A stretch of DNA of 64,000 bases from Teredinibacter turnerae. Lineage in GTDB: Bacteria > Pseudomonadota > Gammaproteobacteria > Pseudomonadales > Cellvibrionaceae. The notes beneath the pieces were generated by a model. That model ran no database searches. It had not been told where the DNA came from and worked only from the letters and a program-made list of their open reading frames with translations. The stretch spans positions 2,666,001 through 2,730,000 of the forward strand of contig NZ_CP149817.1 of NCBI RefSeq assembly GCF_037935975.1, read 5' to 3'. Position numbers and translations under genes: made by a program. Shown here one piece after another: positions 1-12,841 of this stretch. Numbering within the stretch: the stretch's first letter is position 1; the number at the start of each line of letters is the position of its first letter.

Positions 1-3000
1 CTCCAGGCTGGGGATTTTCTGCAACACATTAAAGCGGTCCATGTTGCAGCTCAAGCAAATCAGGATGTGCCTTTTGATTATTTGGTTGATGTTCTTAACC
101 CACCGAGAAGCACCAGTCACGATCCTGTTTTTCAGATACTGTTTAGCATGAATACTGTGGCTGAAACCAGCCAAAGTAACGAGCGCTGGAATTTGAAGTC
201 CTTGGCGACCGACGTTACTTCAGCCAATTTTGAGATAACGCTAGACGTTCAAACACACGGCGAAGAGTTGGACTTCCATTTTATTTACAGTACGGATTTA
301 TTTGCGCCGGCGTCCATTCATCGTTTGGCTGCTCACTACCAAACGCTGTTGCAAGGGATAATGGAAAACCCAACTCAGACGATAATGCAACTGCCATTGA
401 TGACTGGCATCGAGTTAGATGAACTTAGCCAAATTGCAGAGGATCAGGTATCTCTGGAAGACCTAAGCAGAACCAGTGAATTCAGTAACACCTGTATTCA
501 TCAACTGTTTGAACGTCAAACTGAGATGTCCTCAGAACGTGTTGCTGTCCATTGCGGTAATGAGTCTCTCACGTATAGAGAACTGAACCAGCGTTCCAAC
601 CGCTTAGCCCACTATCTGCTGGAGCAGGGCGTGCAACGGGAAACACCGGTCGGGGTGTCGATGCCGCGCGGTTTGGATTTGATCGTCGCATTGTTGGCAG
701 TATTAAAAGCTGGGGGCGCTTATGTGCCAATGGACCCGGCATATCCAACACAACGACTGAAAAATATTATTACGAGCAGTGGTTTACAAATCATACTCAG
801 TACTTCAAACGTATCGCTCGATACGAGCGATTCCTCGCTCCAAATTATTCAGGTCGATAACGTCCGGGAGCCGCTGCAATGTTATGCGGTGACAAACCCG
901 AACCTTCCAATTACTGCAAATAATCTGGCGTATATTATATATACCTCCGGCTCAACCGGCTTACCCAAAGGTGTTGAAATTGAGCATCGCAATACCTGTG
1001 CTATGTTGCGCTGGGCGCAAACGGTATTCTCGGTTGAGGAGTTATCGTTAACCCTCGCAAGCACCTCTATTAATTTCGATTTGTCAGTGTTTGAGATTTT
1101 TCTGCCTCTGGTGTCCGGCGCGACTGTTTTACTCGTTGAAAATATCCTCGCGCTGATCGATCAGCCGTATTTCCCTACACTGATAAATACGGTGCCGTCC
1201 GGCATCGCGGCTTTAATCGACGCGGATTGTATCCCAAGCTCGGCAATTACAATAAATCTGGCCGGTGAGCCACTGCCGGAAGCAACAGTCAGCGCTTTAC
1301 TAACGGGTTCTCAATGTGAACGGGTGTTGAATCTTTACGGGCCATCGGAAGATACGACCTATTCAACCATTGCTGAATATAGCGAACCTACCAGCAAAGT
1401 CACTATTGGGCGGCCCATATATTTTTCACAAGCGTATATTCTGGATGCCTACTTGCAGCCAGTACCTAAAGGTATTGTGGGCGAGCTCTATCTTGCTGGA
1501 GCAGGTGTCGCTCGAGGTTACCGCAATCGTACTGATCTTACGGATGAGCGTTTTATTACTACACCATTTACTGGCGATTCACGCCTATACAAAACCGGTG
1601 ATTTGGTGCGTTGGCTGGATACCAATGAGCTGGAATATTTAGGGCGCGCAGACGATCAGGTCAAAATCCGCGGATTTCGTATTGAGTTGGAGGAAATTAA
1701 GCAGCAACTTCTCCAATTCTACGCAGTAAAGTCAGCGGCCGTTATTGTGTGTACAGATACATCTTCGGGTCCCTATATTGCAGCCTACGTCACGTTGACT
1801 GAAACCATATCTCACCCCGAAGACAAGCTGCAAAAACATGTCAAGCAAGTACTGCCCGATTATATGGTGCCGTCGGTATTCGTGGTTCTCGAAGCGATGC
1901 CACTTACGGCGAACGGCAAGATTAATAAAAAGGCGTTGCCGGTACCCGAACGCACAGTGGCAAGCGCTGAATTTGTTGCGCCGAGCTCAATTCTGGAAAA
2001 ACAGGTGGCAGGAATCTGGGCGGAATTATTTCAGCTTCCCGTAGGTTCCATAAGTCGCAATGCAAATTTCTTCTCACTGGGCGGACATTCGCTGTTAACC
2101 ATTCGCTTGATTACGCTCATCGCCAAACGTATGAGCGCGGATATTTCAATTCGCGATGTATTTGAGAACAGCACTTTGTCACAATTGGCTGACTGTATTG
2201 GTCGGAGTGAAAACGACCGCAGCCAGAAGTTGCCTTTAGTTGCCCAACCCCGGAGCTTCACGTGCAATGAAGATCAGCGCCAAGCTGAGGTATGTTTCCC
2301 GCTCTCCTACGCGCAGCAGCGCTTATGGTTTGTAGACCGGTTGTCGGGAGGTAGTGCGCACTACAATATTCCGTCGGCACTGCGGTTATCGGGTGCGTTT
2401 GATGTGGTGTCGGCGGAGCAGGCGCTGCAGCGGATTGTTGCGCGTCACGAGCCGCTGCGCACGGTGTTTCGCGAGAGCGGGGAGGGCGCCGAGCAGGTGA
2501 TCCGGGAGCAGGTTGAGTTCACGCTTCGTCGCACCGATTTGCGCGAACGGCCTGCAGCCGAACAAACCGCAGCGGTACAGGCCGCGGTGGATGCCGATGC
2601 ATTGACCGCGTTTGACCTGGAGCGCGACGTGTTATTGCGCGCGCATTTTCTCGATTTGGGTGTGGACGATGGCGTACTGCTGTTTACCATGCACCACATT
2701 GTGTCCGATGGCTGGTCCATGGGCGTACTGGTCGATGAGTTCATCACCCAGTATCAGGCGGTCCAGGCTGGCGAGCCTGATCCACTGCCACCCTTGACCA
2801 TTCAATACGCCGACTTTGCCCACTGGCAGCGCCAGTACCTGCAAGGTGAACTGCGCGACCAGCAGCTGGACTTCTGGCGCACGACCCTCGCCGACCTGCC
2901 GCCAGTGCACAGCCTGCCGCTGGACCGCCCACGGCCGGCTGAACCGGGACACACCGGTGGGCACGCCAATGTCACCGTTGCACCGGCCACCACCGCCGCC

Positions 3001-6000
3001 CTTAAACAACTGGCGCAAGCGCATAACGCCACCGTGTTTATGGTCCTGCACGCCGCCGCCACCTTGTGGTTGAGCCGTCACAGTCACAGCCGTGACATCG
3101 TGCTGGGCACCCCGGTCGCCAACCGCCTCGACGCCCAGCTGCAACCGCTGGTGGGCTTCTTTGTTAACTCGCTGGTGCTGCGCACCCAGGTGCCTGACAG
3201 CGACAGCCGCTTTAGCGACTACCTGGCTCAGGTCCGCAACGTCAACCTCGACGCCCAGGCCCATCAGGATATTCCGTTCGAACTGCTGGTCGATGACCTC
3301 AAGCCCGAGCGCACCCCGCAGTACGCACCACTGTTCCAGATCATGTTCAGCATGAACACCAACACCGCAAGCGACCGCAGCCTGCCAGGCTTAACCCTGA
3401 GCCCCCTGGCCAGCGATGCCATTACCGCCAAGTTCGACCTGATCATTGCGGTAGAAGAACATGACGATGAGGCGCTCACCGTCACCCTCGAGTACAACTG
3501 CGATCTCTGGCACGCCGCCACGGTTGAGGCGATGGCCGCCCGCTATGGCACCTTGCTGCAAGGGTTGGCCGCCAACCCCAACAGCCGGCTCAGCGACCTG
3601 CCGCTGCTCATCGACAGCGAACACCAGTGGCTGCAACAGCACAACGCCACCCACAGCGACTATCCCCGCGATACCGATCTGACCACACTGGTTGCTGCCC
3701 GCGCCGCCCAGCACCCGCAGCGCATCGCCGCCCGCTACGGCGACGCCAGCCTGACCTACGCCGCCCTTGATCAGCGCGCCAATGGTATCGCCCACCACCT
3801 GGTGGATCATGGCGTGCGCCCCGGGGATCACGTGGGGCTGTATGTGGAGCGTTCGCTGGACATGCTGGTCGGCATGCTCGGCATCCTTAAAGCCGGTGGT
3901 GCCTATGTGCCGCTGGATACCACATACCCCGCCGACCGTCTCGCGTACATGGTGCAAGACGCCGGTGTGCACTGCGTGTTGACCCAATCACACCTGCCGC
4001 CACTGGCGTCGGTTAGCCCGGTGGCGCTGGACCAGTGGCAGCGCAGTGCAGACCACCCGCCCGCCGTGACCATTGCGCCCACCGATCGCGCCTACGTGAT
4101 TTACACCTCCGGCTCCACCGGCCAACCCAAAGGCGTCGCGGTAACCCATCGCAACGTCGTGCGCCTGGTACACCCGGGCACCGCGGCGCGCAACGACTAC
4201 CCGGTGGTTGAGACCGATATCGTCGCCCAGGCCTCCAACCACGCCTTCGATGCCGCCACCTTTGAAGTCTGGGGCGCCTTAACCCAGGGCGCCCAGCTGG
4301 TGGGGATTAGCAAAGACGACCTGCTTGACCCGGTAACCCTGCGCCAGCAACTGCGCGATCAGCACGTCAGCGTCCTGTTTGTTACCACCGCACTGTTTAA
4401 CCAGATTGCCCAGGTCGCCCCCGACAGCTTTGCCCATGTGCGGGTGCTTCGCTTCGGCGGTGAAGCGGTCGATAACCAGTGGGTGCGCACCATCCTCCAA
4501 CAGGGGCGGCCTGCGCACCTGCTTCACGTGTACGGTCCCACCGAGAACACCACCTTCAGCACCGCTTACGAGGTCACAGAGGCCGAGACCGCGAGTTATC
4601 CCATCGGCTTTCCGCTGGCACAGTCCAGTGTCCATGTCCTGGACCCGTGGCAACAGCCGGTCCCGCAGGGCAGTGAAGGGGAACTCTACGTGGGTGGCGA
4701 TGGGGTTGCCGACGGCTATTGGCAGCGACCGGAACTCAACGCCGAGCGCTTTGTGCGCGACCCGTTCAGCTCCGACCCGGGCGCGCGGCTGTACCGCACC
4801 GGTGACCTGGTGCGCATGCGCGCTGACGGCGCACTGGTGTTTGTCGGCCGTGTCGACCACCAGATTAAGCTGCGCGGCTTCCGCATTGAACTGGGCGAGA
4901 TCGAGCAGGCCCTGCTGGCACAGCCCGGTATCCGCTCAGCCATTGTGATCCTGCGCGAAGACAGCCCCGGGCAAAAAGCCCTCTGTGCCTATGTCGTCAG
5001 TGATGAGCACCCCAGTCTGGATGCCGCCACCGCCGATGCCCTGCGCACCCGCCTGCGCGACGCCTTACAACAGGACCTGCCGGACTACATGGTGCCCGCC
5101 GCGATAGAACCCCTGGCCGCCTTGCCGCTCACCGCCAACGGCAAGATCGACCGCAACGCCTTACCGGTACCCACCCTGAGCGAGTCCGCCGGGGCCGACT
5201 ACCAGCCCCCGGCCAACGCCATCGAACACCAACTGGTCAACCTCTGGGCGGAGCTGCTGGGTCGCGATCCCGCCACCTTGAGTGTCAACGCCAACTTCTT
5301 CGAACTGGGCGGCGACTCGATACTGTCGATCCAACTGGTCTCGCGGGCATTGCAACAGGGCTTGCAGCTGAGTGTGAAACAGCTTTTTGCCCACCAGACC
5401 ATCCGCCGCCTCGCGCCGTGCGTGACGCAAGGGCAGGGTATCGCTATCCCGCAGGGGCCGGTCACCGGCGCCATGCCACTGCTGCCGATCCAGCGCCGGT
5501 TTTTACAAGAAGCGGGCGACCGCCAGCATTTTAATCAGGCCGTCTTGTTACGTGTTCCTGCCGACCTGGACAGCGCCGCACTGCAAGCGGTGGTACACCA
5601 CTGGTATCAACGCCACGATGCCTTGCGCCTGCGCTTTGTGCAGGATGCCGACCACCACTGGAGCGCCGAGCACCAGCCGCTGGACGACGCTATGCTGGCC
5701 GCCAGCTGGGAACAGGTAGACTACCGCGATGCCGACAGTTTAAGTCGCAACGCCCAGACCCAGCAGCGCGCCATGAACATCCACACCGGCCCGCTGTTTA
5801 AAGCGATCCACTACCGGCCAGACGACGGTGCCGCAGACGGTTACCGGCTGTTGCTGGTGGCACACCACCTGATTGTCGACGGGGTGTCCTGGCGCATCCT
5901 GCTGGACGACGCACAGCAGTGGCTGAACCAGGCCAGCCGGGGCCAACCGCTACAGCCTGCCGCCAAGACCAGTGCCTACCAGCAGTGGGGCGAGTGGTTG

Positions 6001-9000
6001 CAGGATTACGTTCACAGTGACGCCTTCCAGTCGCAAAAGGCCTACTGGCATCAGCAGATATCACGCCTGGCCAGTGCCGACGCACAGCGACTGCACGCCG
6101 AACAACCGCGCTGCCAGCACGGCGACGCCGGGCACATCACCCTCGACTGGAGCGCCGAACACACCCGCGCGCTGCTGTCCCAGGCCGGGCGCGCCTACCG
6201 CACCCAGGTCAATGAGCTGCTGCTGTCCGGACTGCTGCTGGGGCTTAGCCGCTGGTCCGGTTGTACCCAGGTCCTTATCGACCTGGAAGGGCACGGCCGC
6301 GAGAGCCGCGACGAACGCATCGACCTCACGCAAACCGTGGGCTGGTTTACCAGCGTTTACCCGCTGGCGTTGAGTCTGCCGGACGGCGACAACGACGACC
6401 TGGGCCGGTTAATCCAGCAGGTAAAACAGCAGTACCGCGCGGTGCCCGATCACGGTATCGGCTATGGCCTGCTGCGCTATCTGGCCGATGACCCGGTGCT
6501 GGCCGATGGGCCCCAGGCCCCGGTGGTGTTCAATTACCTCGGCCAGTTCGACCAGGTCGTCAACGACGATGGCCCGTTCGCGGGGGCACCGGAATCCCGT
6601 GGCGATGACGTCAGTCCTGAGCGCGCCATGAGCCATGCGTTGAACTTCAACGGCCTGGTCGCCGACGGCTGCCTGTCGTTTGACTTGAGTTATGACCCTC
6701 AGCAATACAGTGCCGAGACCATGGCGGCGCTGGCGGACGCGGTGCAACACAGTGTGACGGCGTTGATCCAACACTGCCTGGACCCGGAAAGCGGTGCCGT
6801 CAGTGCCGCGGACTTCCCGTTGGTGGCTATGGACGATGCCGTGGTGCGGGACTGGCCACACCAGCTCAACTGCCGGCCAAGGGATGTGGAAGACCTCTAT
6901 CCCGCCACCCCGATGCAATCCGGCTTACTGTTCCACAGCCTGCTGGTACGCAGCGCCTACGTCACCCAATTGCGGCTGACCTTCGAGGGGGATCTCGACA
7001 CCCAGGCCTTCCGCCAGGCCTGGCACACCTTGCAGCAACGCCACGCCATCTTCCGCACCGCCTTTGTGGGCGAAGATCACGGCCAGTTGCACCAGGCGGT
7101 ACTCGCCAATGCGCCGGTTCCCTGGCATAGCGATAACCTGCGCCACTTATCGGCCGAGGCGCAAAATGCCCATATCGAAGCGTATCGCGACGCCGAATAC
7201 GAGGCGGGGTTTAATCTGCATGCGGCACCACTGATGGCCGTTGCGCTGTTCCAGACCCTGAGCGCGGCGGGCGAACCGCAAACGCAGCTGCTGTGGAGTC
7301 ACCATCACGCCCTCAGTGATGGCTGGTGCCTGGGGCTGATCTTCAGCGAACTGCAAAGCGCTTACCGCGCCGCATTACACGGGCAGGCCCCTGCGCTGCC
7401 CCCGGTCACCCCGTACCGGGAGTACATTGCCTGGTGGCAGCGCCAGGACATGGCCGCCGCGCGCACCTACTGGCAGCGGGTGCTGGCCGATATCGACGGC
7501 CCGACCCCCTTACCCGGTGGACGGGTGAGCGTCGACGATCACGCCGCGCCGGCCGTCCAGCATCACCTGCAGCTCAGCGCCGCCGCCAGCGACCGCCTCA
7601 GCGCCCTGGCGCGATCCACACAAACCACCGTCAACACCCTGTTACAGGCGGCCTGGTCTTACCTCCTGGCACGCTACAGCGGTGACGACACCGTCGTGTT
7701 CGGCACCACGGTCTCCGGACGGCCCGCCGACCTGCCCGGTGTGGAAAGTATGGTTGGCCTGTTTATCAATACCTTGCCCGTGGTGGTGACCGTCCCCAAT
7801 GACAGCCCCATCGAAACCTGGCTGCAGACACTCCATCAGCAACAACATGCGCGCAACACCTACAGCTACATCCCGCTGGCGGATCTTCAGCGGGAGCGGG
7901 GCATCAGCCCGCTGTTTGACAGCCTGCTGGTGTTTGAAAACTACCCGGTGGATCGCTTGCGCGAGCAACGTGATGAGGTCGATCCGGCGGCGTTGCGGGT
8001 GGTCGGTAGCGCCAGCGTGGAAGCCACCAACTACCCCTTATCGATCACCGCCAGCCTGTCAGACTGCCTGCATGTGAAACTGACCTACCAGCCGGCCCAG
8101 TTGTCCCAGGCCCAGGTGGAACGCCTGGGGCAACAGCTGTTGCGGGTGCTGCAACAACTGGACAGCGCCACGCACGTCGGCGAGCTGAGTCTGCTCAGTG
8201 CGGCGGAGACCCAGCAGGCGCTCACCGCGCTGCAAGGGCCGACGGTGGCGTACCCCGATACCTGCCTGCACACCCAGTTCGAAGCCCAGGTCACACGGAC
8301 ACCGGATGCGATAGCAGTTGTCGCCGACGACGGTGAACTCAGCTATGCCCAGCTAAACGCGCAAGCAAACCAAGTGGCGCGGGCGTTGCGGGCGAGGGGG
8401 GTTAGCACGCAGACTCTGGTTGGCCTGTGCGCCACGCGGTCTTGCACCATGCTGGTCGGCCTGATCGGCATCCTCAAAGCCGGTGCTGCCTATGTGCCTA
8501 TCGACCCGAACTACCCGCCTGCGCGGCAGACGCACCTGTTGCAAGACAGTGGCGTCGCCTGGGTGGTGACCGCCGGGGTCAGCGAACTCGCCAGCACCGA
8601 GCACCAGTGCCAAACCCTCGCCCTCGACAGCGACCACATCCAGGCCGAACTCCTTACGAAGGATACCGACAACCTCAACCTCAGCGACATCAACCCGCGC
8701 GCTCTCGCCTATGTCATCTACACCTCCGGATCTACCGGAATACCTAAGGGCGTGATGGTCGAGCACCGCTCGATAGTCAATCTTGCCTTCTGGATGAATG
8801 CGTTGGCTAATGAGCAATTTGGTCACCATGCGCAAAACTGGGCACTTAACGCGCCCGTTGCGTTTGATTCGTCGCTTAAAGTTATCACTCAGCTTGGCTT
8901 TGGTCGCACTTTATACCTGATAAATGCGGACATTCGCTTAGATCCAGACGCGCTCATAACTTATCTGATGGACAACGCGATTGATGTAGTTGACATGACG

Positions 9001-10893
9001 CCATCACTTACCGAAATCGTTTTAACCTGCGCAGAAACCAGGGCGCGCCGTTTGCCACACATTCTGATTGGCGGTGAAGCGATAAATCAGCGTCTTTGGC
9101 AGCAACTAGTGAAAATTGGCAGTCAGATTGATCGTAGTTTTATCAACGTTTATGGTCCAACAGAGGCAACGGTCGATACGACCTATGCCGTTATAAATGA
9201 CAGTCAGACAAGCACGATTGGTTTGCCAATAGATAATATGGTCGTGCACTTGCTGGACAGCAGTAGACGTAGTGTGCCCGTCGGTTGTGCAGGGGAGATG
9301 TATATTGAGGGAACTGGCCTCGCGCGCGGATATTTAAACCGAGCGGTGGACACTGAAGAGTCGTTTGTCACAGTCTCTATTGCAGGTCACGATCGGCGGC
9401 TTTACAAAACTGGCGACAAAGCGCGCTTAACAGAGAAAGGGACCCTGGAGTTTATTGGTCGAACAGATAATCAGTTGAAAATTCGTGGTTTCAGAGTGGA
9501 GCTCGACGAAATCAACCAGCATGTGTCCGATCACCCCTCTGTTATAACTTCATTCAGTTGCGCACGGCACGGTCAAAATACAGGCACGCAAATCATTACT
9601 TACGTAACCCTTGCCAGCGGGCCAGAAGGCGATCCCACTCAGGTTGCCCAAATTCGACAGGCGTTGTTGTCCCTACTGCCAGACTTTATGGTTCCCGCGT
9701 TTATAGTCCCGCTCGACAAGCTGCCGCTAAACGAAAACGGCAAAATTGATCGATCGCGTTTGCCCATACCTGCAGAGACAATGGTCGATGGTGACGTAGC
9801 CAGACCGACGAACAAGTTGGAAAGCCAACTTTTGTCGATCTGGAGCGAACTGTTAGAACTCGATGAGGACAGTATCAGCGTTACCCAAAATATATTCTCA
9901 CTAGGCGCGCATTCTCTACTCATGCTTAAGGCGTTAGCGAAAATGAAGCAGCAGGGAATTGACGCATCGCTCAAACAGCTTTATGAAAAACCATCTATTC
10001 GCGATTTTGCGCGAACATTAAACCAGCCAGACACGCAAAATCGTGGTAGATGTATTATCCGCTTAAATCAGTGCACACAGGGCAGTCCGCTATTTATATT
10101 TCATCCCTACGGCGGTCGCTGTGATGGCTACCTGGGCCTAGCCAAAGCACTCGAAAAAGTGTGCCCTGTTTATGGTGTGCAAGCCCCGTTTAACGACAAT
10201 CAGGTAGTAAGGTTTGAACAGTTTAGCGAGCTGGCTGAATTTTATATTCATGAAATGCGCACTTATCAGCCAACGGGTCCGTACAACATCGCCGGTTGGT
10301 CTGCAGGGGGTAATATCGCAGCAATGGTCGCAAACAGGCTGGTTCGTCACAAGGACGAGGTACAGCGATTGTTTATCATCGACGCACTTTTACAGCGCAC
10401 CAATAAAGCGGAAAAAACTGACGAGCAACACTTGATGGATGTGCTTCAAATAGAGCTCCAGGACGAAGAAAACCCAGAAACGCCCTTTGTTCTTCCAAGC
10501 GATATTCAGTCAGTAATCAACGGTAACCCCGTCACAGAACAGATTAGGCTCGTTGCGGATTATCTCGCCAATATGACAGGTGTGGATAATCCTATGTCAG
10601 CCGAACAGATCTCTGTGGGACTGCAATTTGGAATCGACTTTAACAAAGTCGACAGGTCTGTTCCGGAATTCAGCATAGGCGGAAAGTGCATGTTAATTAC
10701 CGCCTCCAAGAACCCATCGCAACTCAAGCGCGAGATATTCGAAGACTGGCTTAACACCGTACATGCAAGTGAAAATCAGCACAGCGAAGTGACGGCGGAA
10801 CATCACCTCATGATGCGTGGGGAGGCGGCAGCTGAAATTGGTGGACTTATTAAAAAAGAGATGCAGCGAAATCGAAAATGGGTTTCGGCCTGA
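1..10893 (+). CDS. Nonribosomal peptide synthetase, C-terminal part (C)-A-T-C-A-T-E-C-A-T-TE
   Basis: The frame is open from base 1, so the gene starts upstream; the GTG at 67 lies inside a condensation domain and is not a start. Domains by nucleotide: end of a C domain (1-420), A1 (about 490-1950), T1 (GGHS, Ser codon 2089), C2 (HHIVSDG, 2692), A2 (TSGSTG near 4105), T2 (GGDS, 5308), epimerase (HHLIVDG, about 5860), C3 (HHALSDG, about 7300), A3 (TSGSTG, 8722), T3 (LGAHS, with Ala in place of the usual Gly) and a type I thioesterase (GWSAGG, Ser codon 10300). Specificity codes read by hand are A1 DLFNNALTYK (recalled as an Ala code), A2 DAFFRGVTFK (near Ile/Val codes, unusual Arg) and A3 DSKDLGVVDK (one change from a known Glu code). 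The released peptide should end Ala, D-aliphatic, Glu. The domain order is certain; the substrates are inference. Confidence 0.96.
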   Translation, partial: LQAGDFLQHIKAVHVAAQANQDVPFDYLVDVLNPPRSTSHDPVFQILFSMNTVAETSQSNERWNLKSLATDVTSANFEITLDVQTHGEELDFHFIYSTDLFAPASIHRLAAHYQTLLQGIMENPTQTIMQLPLMTGIELDELSQIAEDQVSLEDLSRTSEFSNTCIHQLFERQTEMSSERVAVHCGNESLTYRELNQRSNRLAHYLLEQGVQRETPVGVSMPRGLDLIVALLAVLKAGGAYVPMDPAYPTQRLKNIITSSGLQIILSTSNVSLDTSDSSLQIIQVDNVREPLQCYAVTNPNLPITANNLAYIIYTSGSTGLPKGVEIEHRNTCAMLRWAQTVFSVEELSLTLASTSINFDLSVFEIFLPLVSGATVLLVENILALIDQPYFPTLINTVPSGIAALIDADCIPSSAITINLAGEPLPEATVSALLTGSQCERVLNLYGPSEDTTYSTIAEYSEPTSKVTIGRPIYFSQAYILDAYLQPVPKGIVGELYLAGAGVARGYRNRTDLTDERFITTPFTGDSRLYKTGDLVRWLDTNELEYLGRADDQVKIRGFRIELEEIKQQLLQFYAVKSAAVIVCTDTSSGPYIAAYVTLTETISHPEDKLQKHVKQVLPDYMVPSVFVVLEAMPLTANGKINKKALPVPERTVASAEFVAPSSILEKQVAGIWAELFQLPVGSISRNANFFSLGGHSLLTIRLITLIAKRMSADISIRDVFENSTLSQLADCIGRSENDRSQKLPLVAQPRSFTCNEDQRQAEVCFPLSYAQQRLWFVDRLSGGSAHYNIPSALRLSGAFDVVSAEQALQRIVARHEPLRTVFRESGEGAEQVIREQVEFTLRRTDLRERPAAEQTAAVQAAVDADALTAFDLERDVLLRAHFLDLGVDDGVLLFTMHHIVSDGWSMGVLVDEFITQYQAVQAGEPDPLPPLTIQYADFAHWQRQYLQGELRDQQLDFWRTTLADLPPVHSLPLDRPRPAEPGHTGGHANVTVAPATTAALKQLAQAHNATVFMVLHAAATLWLSRHSHSRDIVLGTPVANRLDAQLQPLVGFFVNSLVLRTQVPDSDSRFSDYLAQVRNVNLDAQAHQDIPFELLVDDLKPERTPQYAPLFQIMFSMNTNTASDRSLPGLTLSPLASDAITAKFDLIIAVEEHDDEALTVTLEYNCDLWHAATVEAMAARYGTLLQGLAANPNSRLSDLPLLIDSEHQWLQQHNATHSDYPRDTDLTTLVAARAAQHPQRIAARYGDASLTYAALDQRANGIAHHLVDHGVRPGDHVGLYVERSLDMLVGMLGILKAGGAYVPLDTTYPADRLAYMVQDAGVHCVLTQSHLPPLASVSPVALDQWQRSADHPPAVTIAPTDRAYVIYTSGSTGQPKGVAVTHRNVVRLVHPGTAARNDYPVVETDIVAQASNHAFDAATFEVWGALTQGAQLVGISKDDLLDPVTLRQQLRDQHVSVLFVTTALFNQIAQVAPDSFAHVRVLRFGGEAVDNQWVRTILQQGRPAHLLHVYGPTENTTFSTAYEVTEAETASYPIGFPLAQSSVHVLDPWQQPVPQGSEGELYVGGDGVADGYWQRPELNAERFVRDPFSSDPGARLYRTGDLVRMRADGALVFVGRVDHQIKLRGFRIELGEIEQALLAQPGIRSAIVILREDSPGQKALCAYVVSDEHPSLDAATADALRTRLRDALQQDLPDYMVPAAIEPLAALPLTANGKIDRNALPVPTLSESAGADYQPPANAIEHQLVNLWAELLGRDPATLSVNANFFELGGDSILSIQLVSRALQQGLQLSVKQLFAHQTIRRLAPCVTQGQGIAIPQGPVTGAMPLLPIQRRFLQEAGDRQHFNQAVLLRVPADLDSAALQAVVHHWYQRHDALRLRFVQDADHHWSAEHQPLDDAMLAASWEQVDYRDADSLSRNAQTQQRAMNIHTGPLFKAIHYRPDDGAADGYRLLLVAHHLIVDGVSWRILLDDAQQWLNQASRGQPLQPAAKTSAYQQWGEWLQDYVHSDAFQSQKAYWHQQISRLASADAQRLHAEQPRCQHGDAGHITLDWSAEHTRALLSQAGRAYRTQVNELLLSGLLLGLSRWSGCTQVLIDLEGHGRESRDERIDLTQTVGWFTSVYPLALSLPDGDNDDLGRLIQQVKQQYRAVPDHGIGYGLLRYLADDPVLADGPQAPVVFNYLGQFDQVVNDDGPFAGAPESRGDDVSPERAMSHALNFNGLVADGCLSFDLSYDPQQYSAETMAALADAVQHSVTALIQHCLDPESGAVSAADFPLVAMDDAVVRDWPHQLNCRPRDVEDLYPATPMQSGLLFHSLLVRSAYVTQLRLTFEGDLDTQAFRQAWHTLQQRHAIFRTAFVGEDHGQLHQAVLANAPVPWHSDNLRHLSAEAQNAHIEAYRDAEYEAGFNLHAAPLMAVALFQTLSAAGEPQTQLLWSHHHALSDGWCLGLIFSELQSAYRAALHGQAPALPPVTPYREYIAWWQRQDMAAARTYWQRVLADIDGPTPLPGGRVSVDDHAAPAVQHHLQLSAAASDRLSALARSTQTTVNTLLQAAWSYLLARYSGDDTVVFGTTVSGRPADLPGVESMVGLFINTLPVVVTVPNDSPIETWLQTLHQQQHARNTYSYIPLADLQRERGISPLFDSLLVFENYPVDRLREQRDEVDPAALRVVGSASVEATNYPLSITASLSDCLHVKLTYQPAQLSQAQVERLGQQLLRVLQQLDSATHVGELSLLSAAETQQALTALQGPTVAYPDTCLHTQFEAQVTRTPDAIAVVADDGELSYAQLNAQANQVARALRARGVSTQTLVGLCATRSCTMLVGLIGILKAGAAYVPIDPNYPPARQTHLLQDSGVAWVVTAGVSELASTEHQCQTLALDSDHIQAELLTKDTDNLNLSDINPRALAYVIYTSGSTGIPKGVMVEHRSIVNLAFWMNALANEQFGHHAQNWALNAPVAFDSSLKVITQLGFGRTLYLINADIRLDPDALITYLMDNAIDVVDMTPSLTEIVLTCAETRARRLPHILIGGEAINQRLWQQLVKIGSQIDRSFINVYGPTEATVDTTYAVINDSQTSTIGLPIDNMVVHLLDSSRRSVPVGCAGEMYIEGTGLARGYLNRAVDTEESFVTVSIAGHDRRLYKTGDKARLTEKGTLEFIGRTDNQLKIRGFRVELDEINQHVSDHPSVITSFSCARHGQNTGTQIITYVTLASGPEGDPTQVAQIRQALLSLLPDFMVPAFIVPLDKLPLNENGKIDRSRLPIPAETMVDGDVARPTNKLESQLLSIWSELLELDEDSISVTQNIFSLGAHSLLMLKALAKMKQQGIDASLKQLYEKPSIRDFARTLNQPDTQNRGRCIIRLNQCTQGSPLFIFHPYGGRCDGYLGLAKALEKVCPVYGVQAPFNDNQVVRFEQFSELAEFYIHEMRTYQPTGPYNIAGWSAGGNIAAMVANRLVRHKDEVQRLFIIDALLQRTNKAEKTDEQHLMDVLQIELQDEENPETPFVLPSDIQSVINGNPVTEQIRLVADYLANMTGVDNPMSAEQISVGLQFGIDFNKVDRSVPEFSIGGKCMLITASKNPSQLKREIFEDWLNTVHASENQHSEVTAEHHLMMRGEAAAEIGGLIKKEMQRNRKWVSA

Positions 10894-11023
10894 TAGCTTT
10901 GTACTCAGAGCGAATGATTGTAGCGTTTTTACTGCGAGCATTGTAAAAATGCCGCTCACCGCTGGACAATTTGCCGCTCTCCAAGAATCCAAGCGTTATG
11001 ACTAAAGGAATTGAGCCAATCTT

Positions 11024-12619
11024 ATGAGCCAACAATTTTACTTAAAAGAAGACGTCTATATAGAACCACTGTTTAACCAATGGTATGCGTGGCCATATCT
11101 TATTGCCCCTGCAACTGCAGCTCGCCATATCACCAATACTCACCGCCGAATAATGAAGTCGTATGTCAAAAATCACGAACTGCATATATTGGCGAAAGAC
11201 TATAATTCTATGACTGGTGGCGATTTCGTTGATTGTTCACTAGAGCAGTTGGGCGATATAAAGCGTTTGATTGAAGAAATAGAACAAAAATGCGGTGACC
11301 TGGTTTCTCTATCGACAGACATTAAAAAACTGAATGAGCAGGTGGCTAATCACACCAGCGGCGAAAGTATCGATTACCTTTATCAACAGGTACCCGATGG
11401 GTTAAAGGGATATGTTGAACTCTTTATGCACTTGGATCATCATCCATCCTATCGATTTATCGAACCGCTCATGTATCGCAGCCCATATTACAAGCCGGAA
11501 CTACAATCGCTTTCGATAGGTATGATTTCTAAAGTAGGGGATCGTCCATTTGTTTTTAGTACACCCAGACTGCCGGATGAAAACCATCTGCAAATTAACG
11601 CGCAATTTACCGACGAGTTTTGGGATATTTTATGCAAAAGCCGAGAAACACCAATATCAGCGAGCGAACTGGATGCCTTATTCGCCGATAAAACGCTGAA
11701 CGGCGGGCTGTCAGTCGGTGAGATATTTACCGAAAGCACACCCGCAAAACAATACATTCGGCCAGCCGCGTCCGAAGTCCGATTAACCTATACCGGGCAC
11801 GCCGGTTTTATGGTGGAAACATGCGAAGTGTGCGTGCTGATCGACCCAGTAATCGCGAGCAGAGGTGAGCAATACGCTGATGAAATTATTAGCTTCAGTG
11901 AACTTCCACCCTTTATTGATTACGTATGTTTAACCCATAACCATCAAGATCACATCAACATCGAGACGCTATTACAGCTTAGATACAAAATAGGGACTAT
12001 TCTGGTACCCAAAAATAACGGTGGCAGTTTAGCCGACCCCTCAATGAAGTTAATTTTGAGGCAACTAGGCTTTAAAGTGGAGGAACTTGAAGACTTGGAT
12101 CAAGTTAATTTGCCCGAGGGTAGAATAACCGCCATACCATTCCTCGGCGAGCACGGGGACCTGGACATACGCAGTAAATCAGCGTGGCTGGTTGAGTTGC
12201 AGGGTAAGAAATGCTTTTTCGGTGCAGATTCCGCCAACCCGGATATAAATTTGTACCGTCATTTGCAACCTCTATTACACGATGCCGACATTTTTGCCGT
12301 GGGCATGGAATGTGTAGGGGCACCCTACACCTGGTTATACGGCGCACTTAACACGAAAAAAGTCGCACAGAATATTCGTGACTCGCGACGTTTGAACGGG
12401 TCGGATTCTACCCAGGCACTTGAAATAATTGACCTGTTAGCACCGAAAAATGTATTTATTTATGCGCTTGGCATGGAGCCATGGTACAAGTACTTTATCG
12501 GTCTGGATTACACCGACGATGCAGAGCAAATACAGGAGTCGCAAAAAGCTTTAGACGAATGCGCAAAGCGCAATATCCCAGCTGAACGATTATTCGGAAA
12601 AAAAATAATCGTACTCTAA
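11024..12619 (+). CDS. CmlA-like diiron beta-hydroxylase with metallo-beta-lactamase fold, acting on an NRPS-bound amino acid
   Basis: 531 aa, almost the length of CmlA (about 532), the chloramphenicol-pathway enzyme that beta-hydroxylates an amino acid held on an NRPS carrier domain. An N-terminal domain of about 250 residues precedes a metallo-beta-lactamase fold. The motif HNHQDH puts His305, His307, Asp309 and His310 at the numbers I recall for CmlA iron ligands. Glu376 (GEHGDL) and Asp402 (GADSAN) fall one residue from CmlA Glu377 and Asp403. Glu where hydrolases have His is the mark of this oxygenase clade. I could not place the last C-terminal His ligand. It starts 130 bp after the NRPS stop on the same strand, so it is probably a tailoring enzyme for that NRPS. 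Which residue it hydroxylates is unknown; other members act on aromatic residues or Leu. An ordinary hydrolase is less likely given the long N-terminal domain and the Glu. Confidence 0.85.
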   Translation: MSQQFYLKEDVYIEPLFNQWYAWPYLIAPATAARHITNTHRRIMKSYVKNHELHILAKDYNSMTGGDFVDCSLEQLGDIKRLIEEIEQKCGDLVSLSTDIKKLNEQVANHTSGESIDYLYQQVPDGLKGYVELFMHLDHHPSYRFIEPLMYRSPYYKPELQSLSIGMISKVGDRPFVFSTPRLPDENHLQINAQFTDEFWDILCKSRETPISASELDALFADKTLNGGLSVGEIFTESTPAKQYIRPAASEVRLTYTGHAGFMVETCEVCVLIDPVIASRGEQYADEIISFSELPPFIDYVCLTHNHQDHINIETLLQLRYKIGTILVPKNNGGSLADPSMKLILRQLGFKVEELEDLDQVNLPEGRITAIPFLGEHGDLDIRSKSAWLVELQGKKCFFGADSANPDINLYRHLQPLLHDADIFAVGMECVGAPYTWLYGALNTKKVAQNIRDSRRLNGSDSTQALEIIDLLAPKNVFIYALGMEPWYKYFIGLDYTDDAEQIQESQKALDECAKRNIPAERLFGKKIIVL

Positions 12620-12640
12620 TACTCTGCTGAAAATTATGTT

Positions 12641-12666
12641 TAGTGGGGGTTTTACCCCACTATTTT
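12641..12666 (+). terminator. Hairpin terminator after the NRPS/hydroxylase genes
   Basis: TAGTGGGG at 12641-12648 pairs perfectly with CCCCACTA at 12655-12662 around a 6-nt loop, followed by TTTT. It lies 22 bp after the hydroxylase stop. The T tract is short, so termination may be weak. Confidence 0.6.
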
Positions 12667-12712
12667 CGGCTGTCTAGCACCCCGGAGATGCAGTTTTCAT
12701 CGAGAAAAAGTT

Positions 12713-12766
12713 TTGGCTTGGCTTGGCTTGGCTTGGCTTGGCTTGGCTTGGCTTGGCTTGGCTTGG
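12713..12766. repeat. Pentanucleotide tandem repeat (TTGGC), about 10.8 copies
   Basis: Perfect 5-bp units run from 12713 to 12766 with no interruption. The tract lies in the intergenic stretch between the hydroxylase (+) and the GH43 gene (-). A 66-codon frame (12643-12843) crosses it but reads as low-complexity Leu-Ala-Trp repeats and has no plausible ribosome site, so I do not call it a gene. Confidence 0.95.
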
Positions 12767-12794
12767 AAGAGTATATGAGCCTATCGTATTCAAC

Positions 12795-12841
12795 ACATCA
12801 AGCACATAGTTACATCAAGCATAGCTACATCAAGCATAGTT
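12795..12841. repeat. Three imperfect 15-17 bp tandem units
   Basis: Units at 12795-12811, 12812-12826 and 12827-12841 share ACATCAAGCATAG with a 2-bp insertion in the first. They lie 28 bp after the pentanucleotide tract. Apart from these repeats and the hairpin, I see nothing in the 12620-12985 gap. Confidence 0.85.

Noticed and set aside
2632-3987. Long open frames on the minus strand inside the NRPS (210 and 198 codons)
   Set aside because: They run antisense to a clear NRPS in its GC-rich part, where stops are rare, and show no family features.
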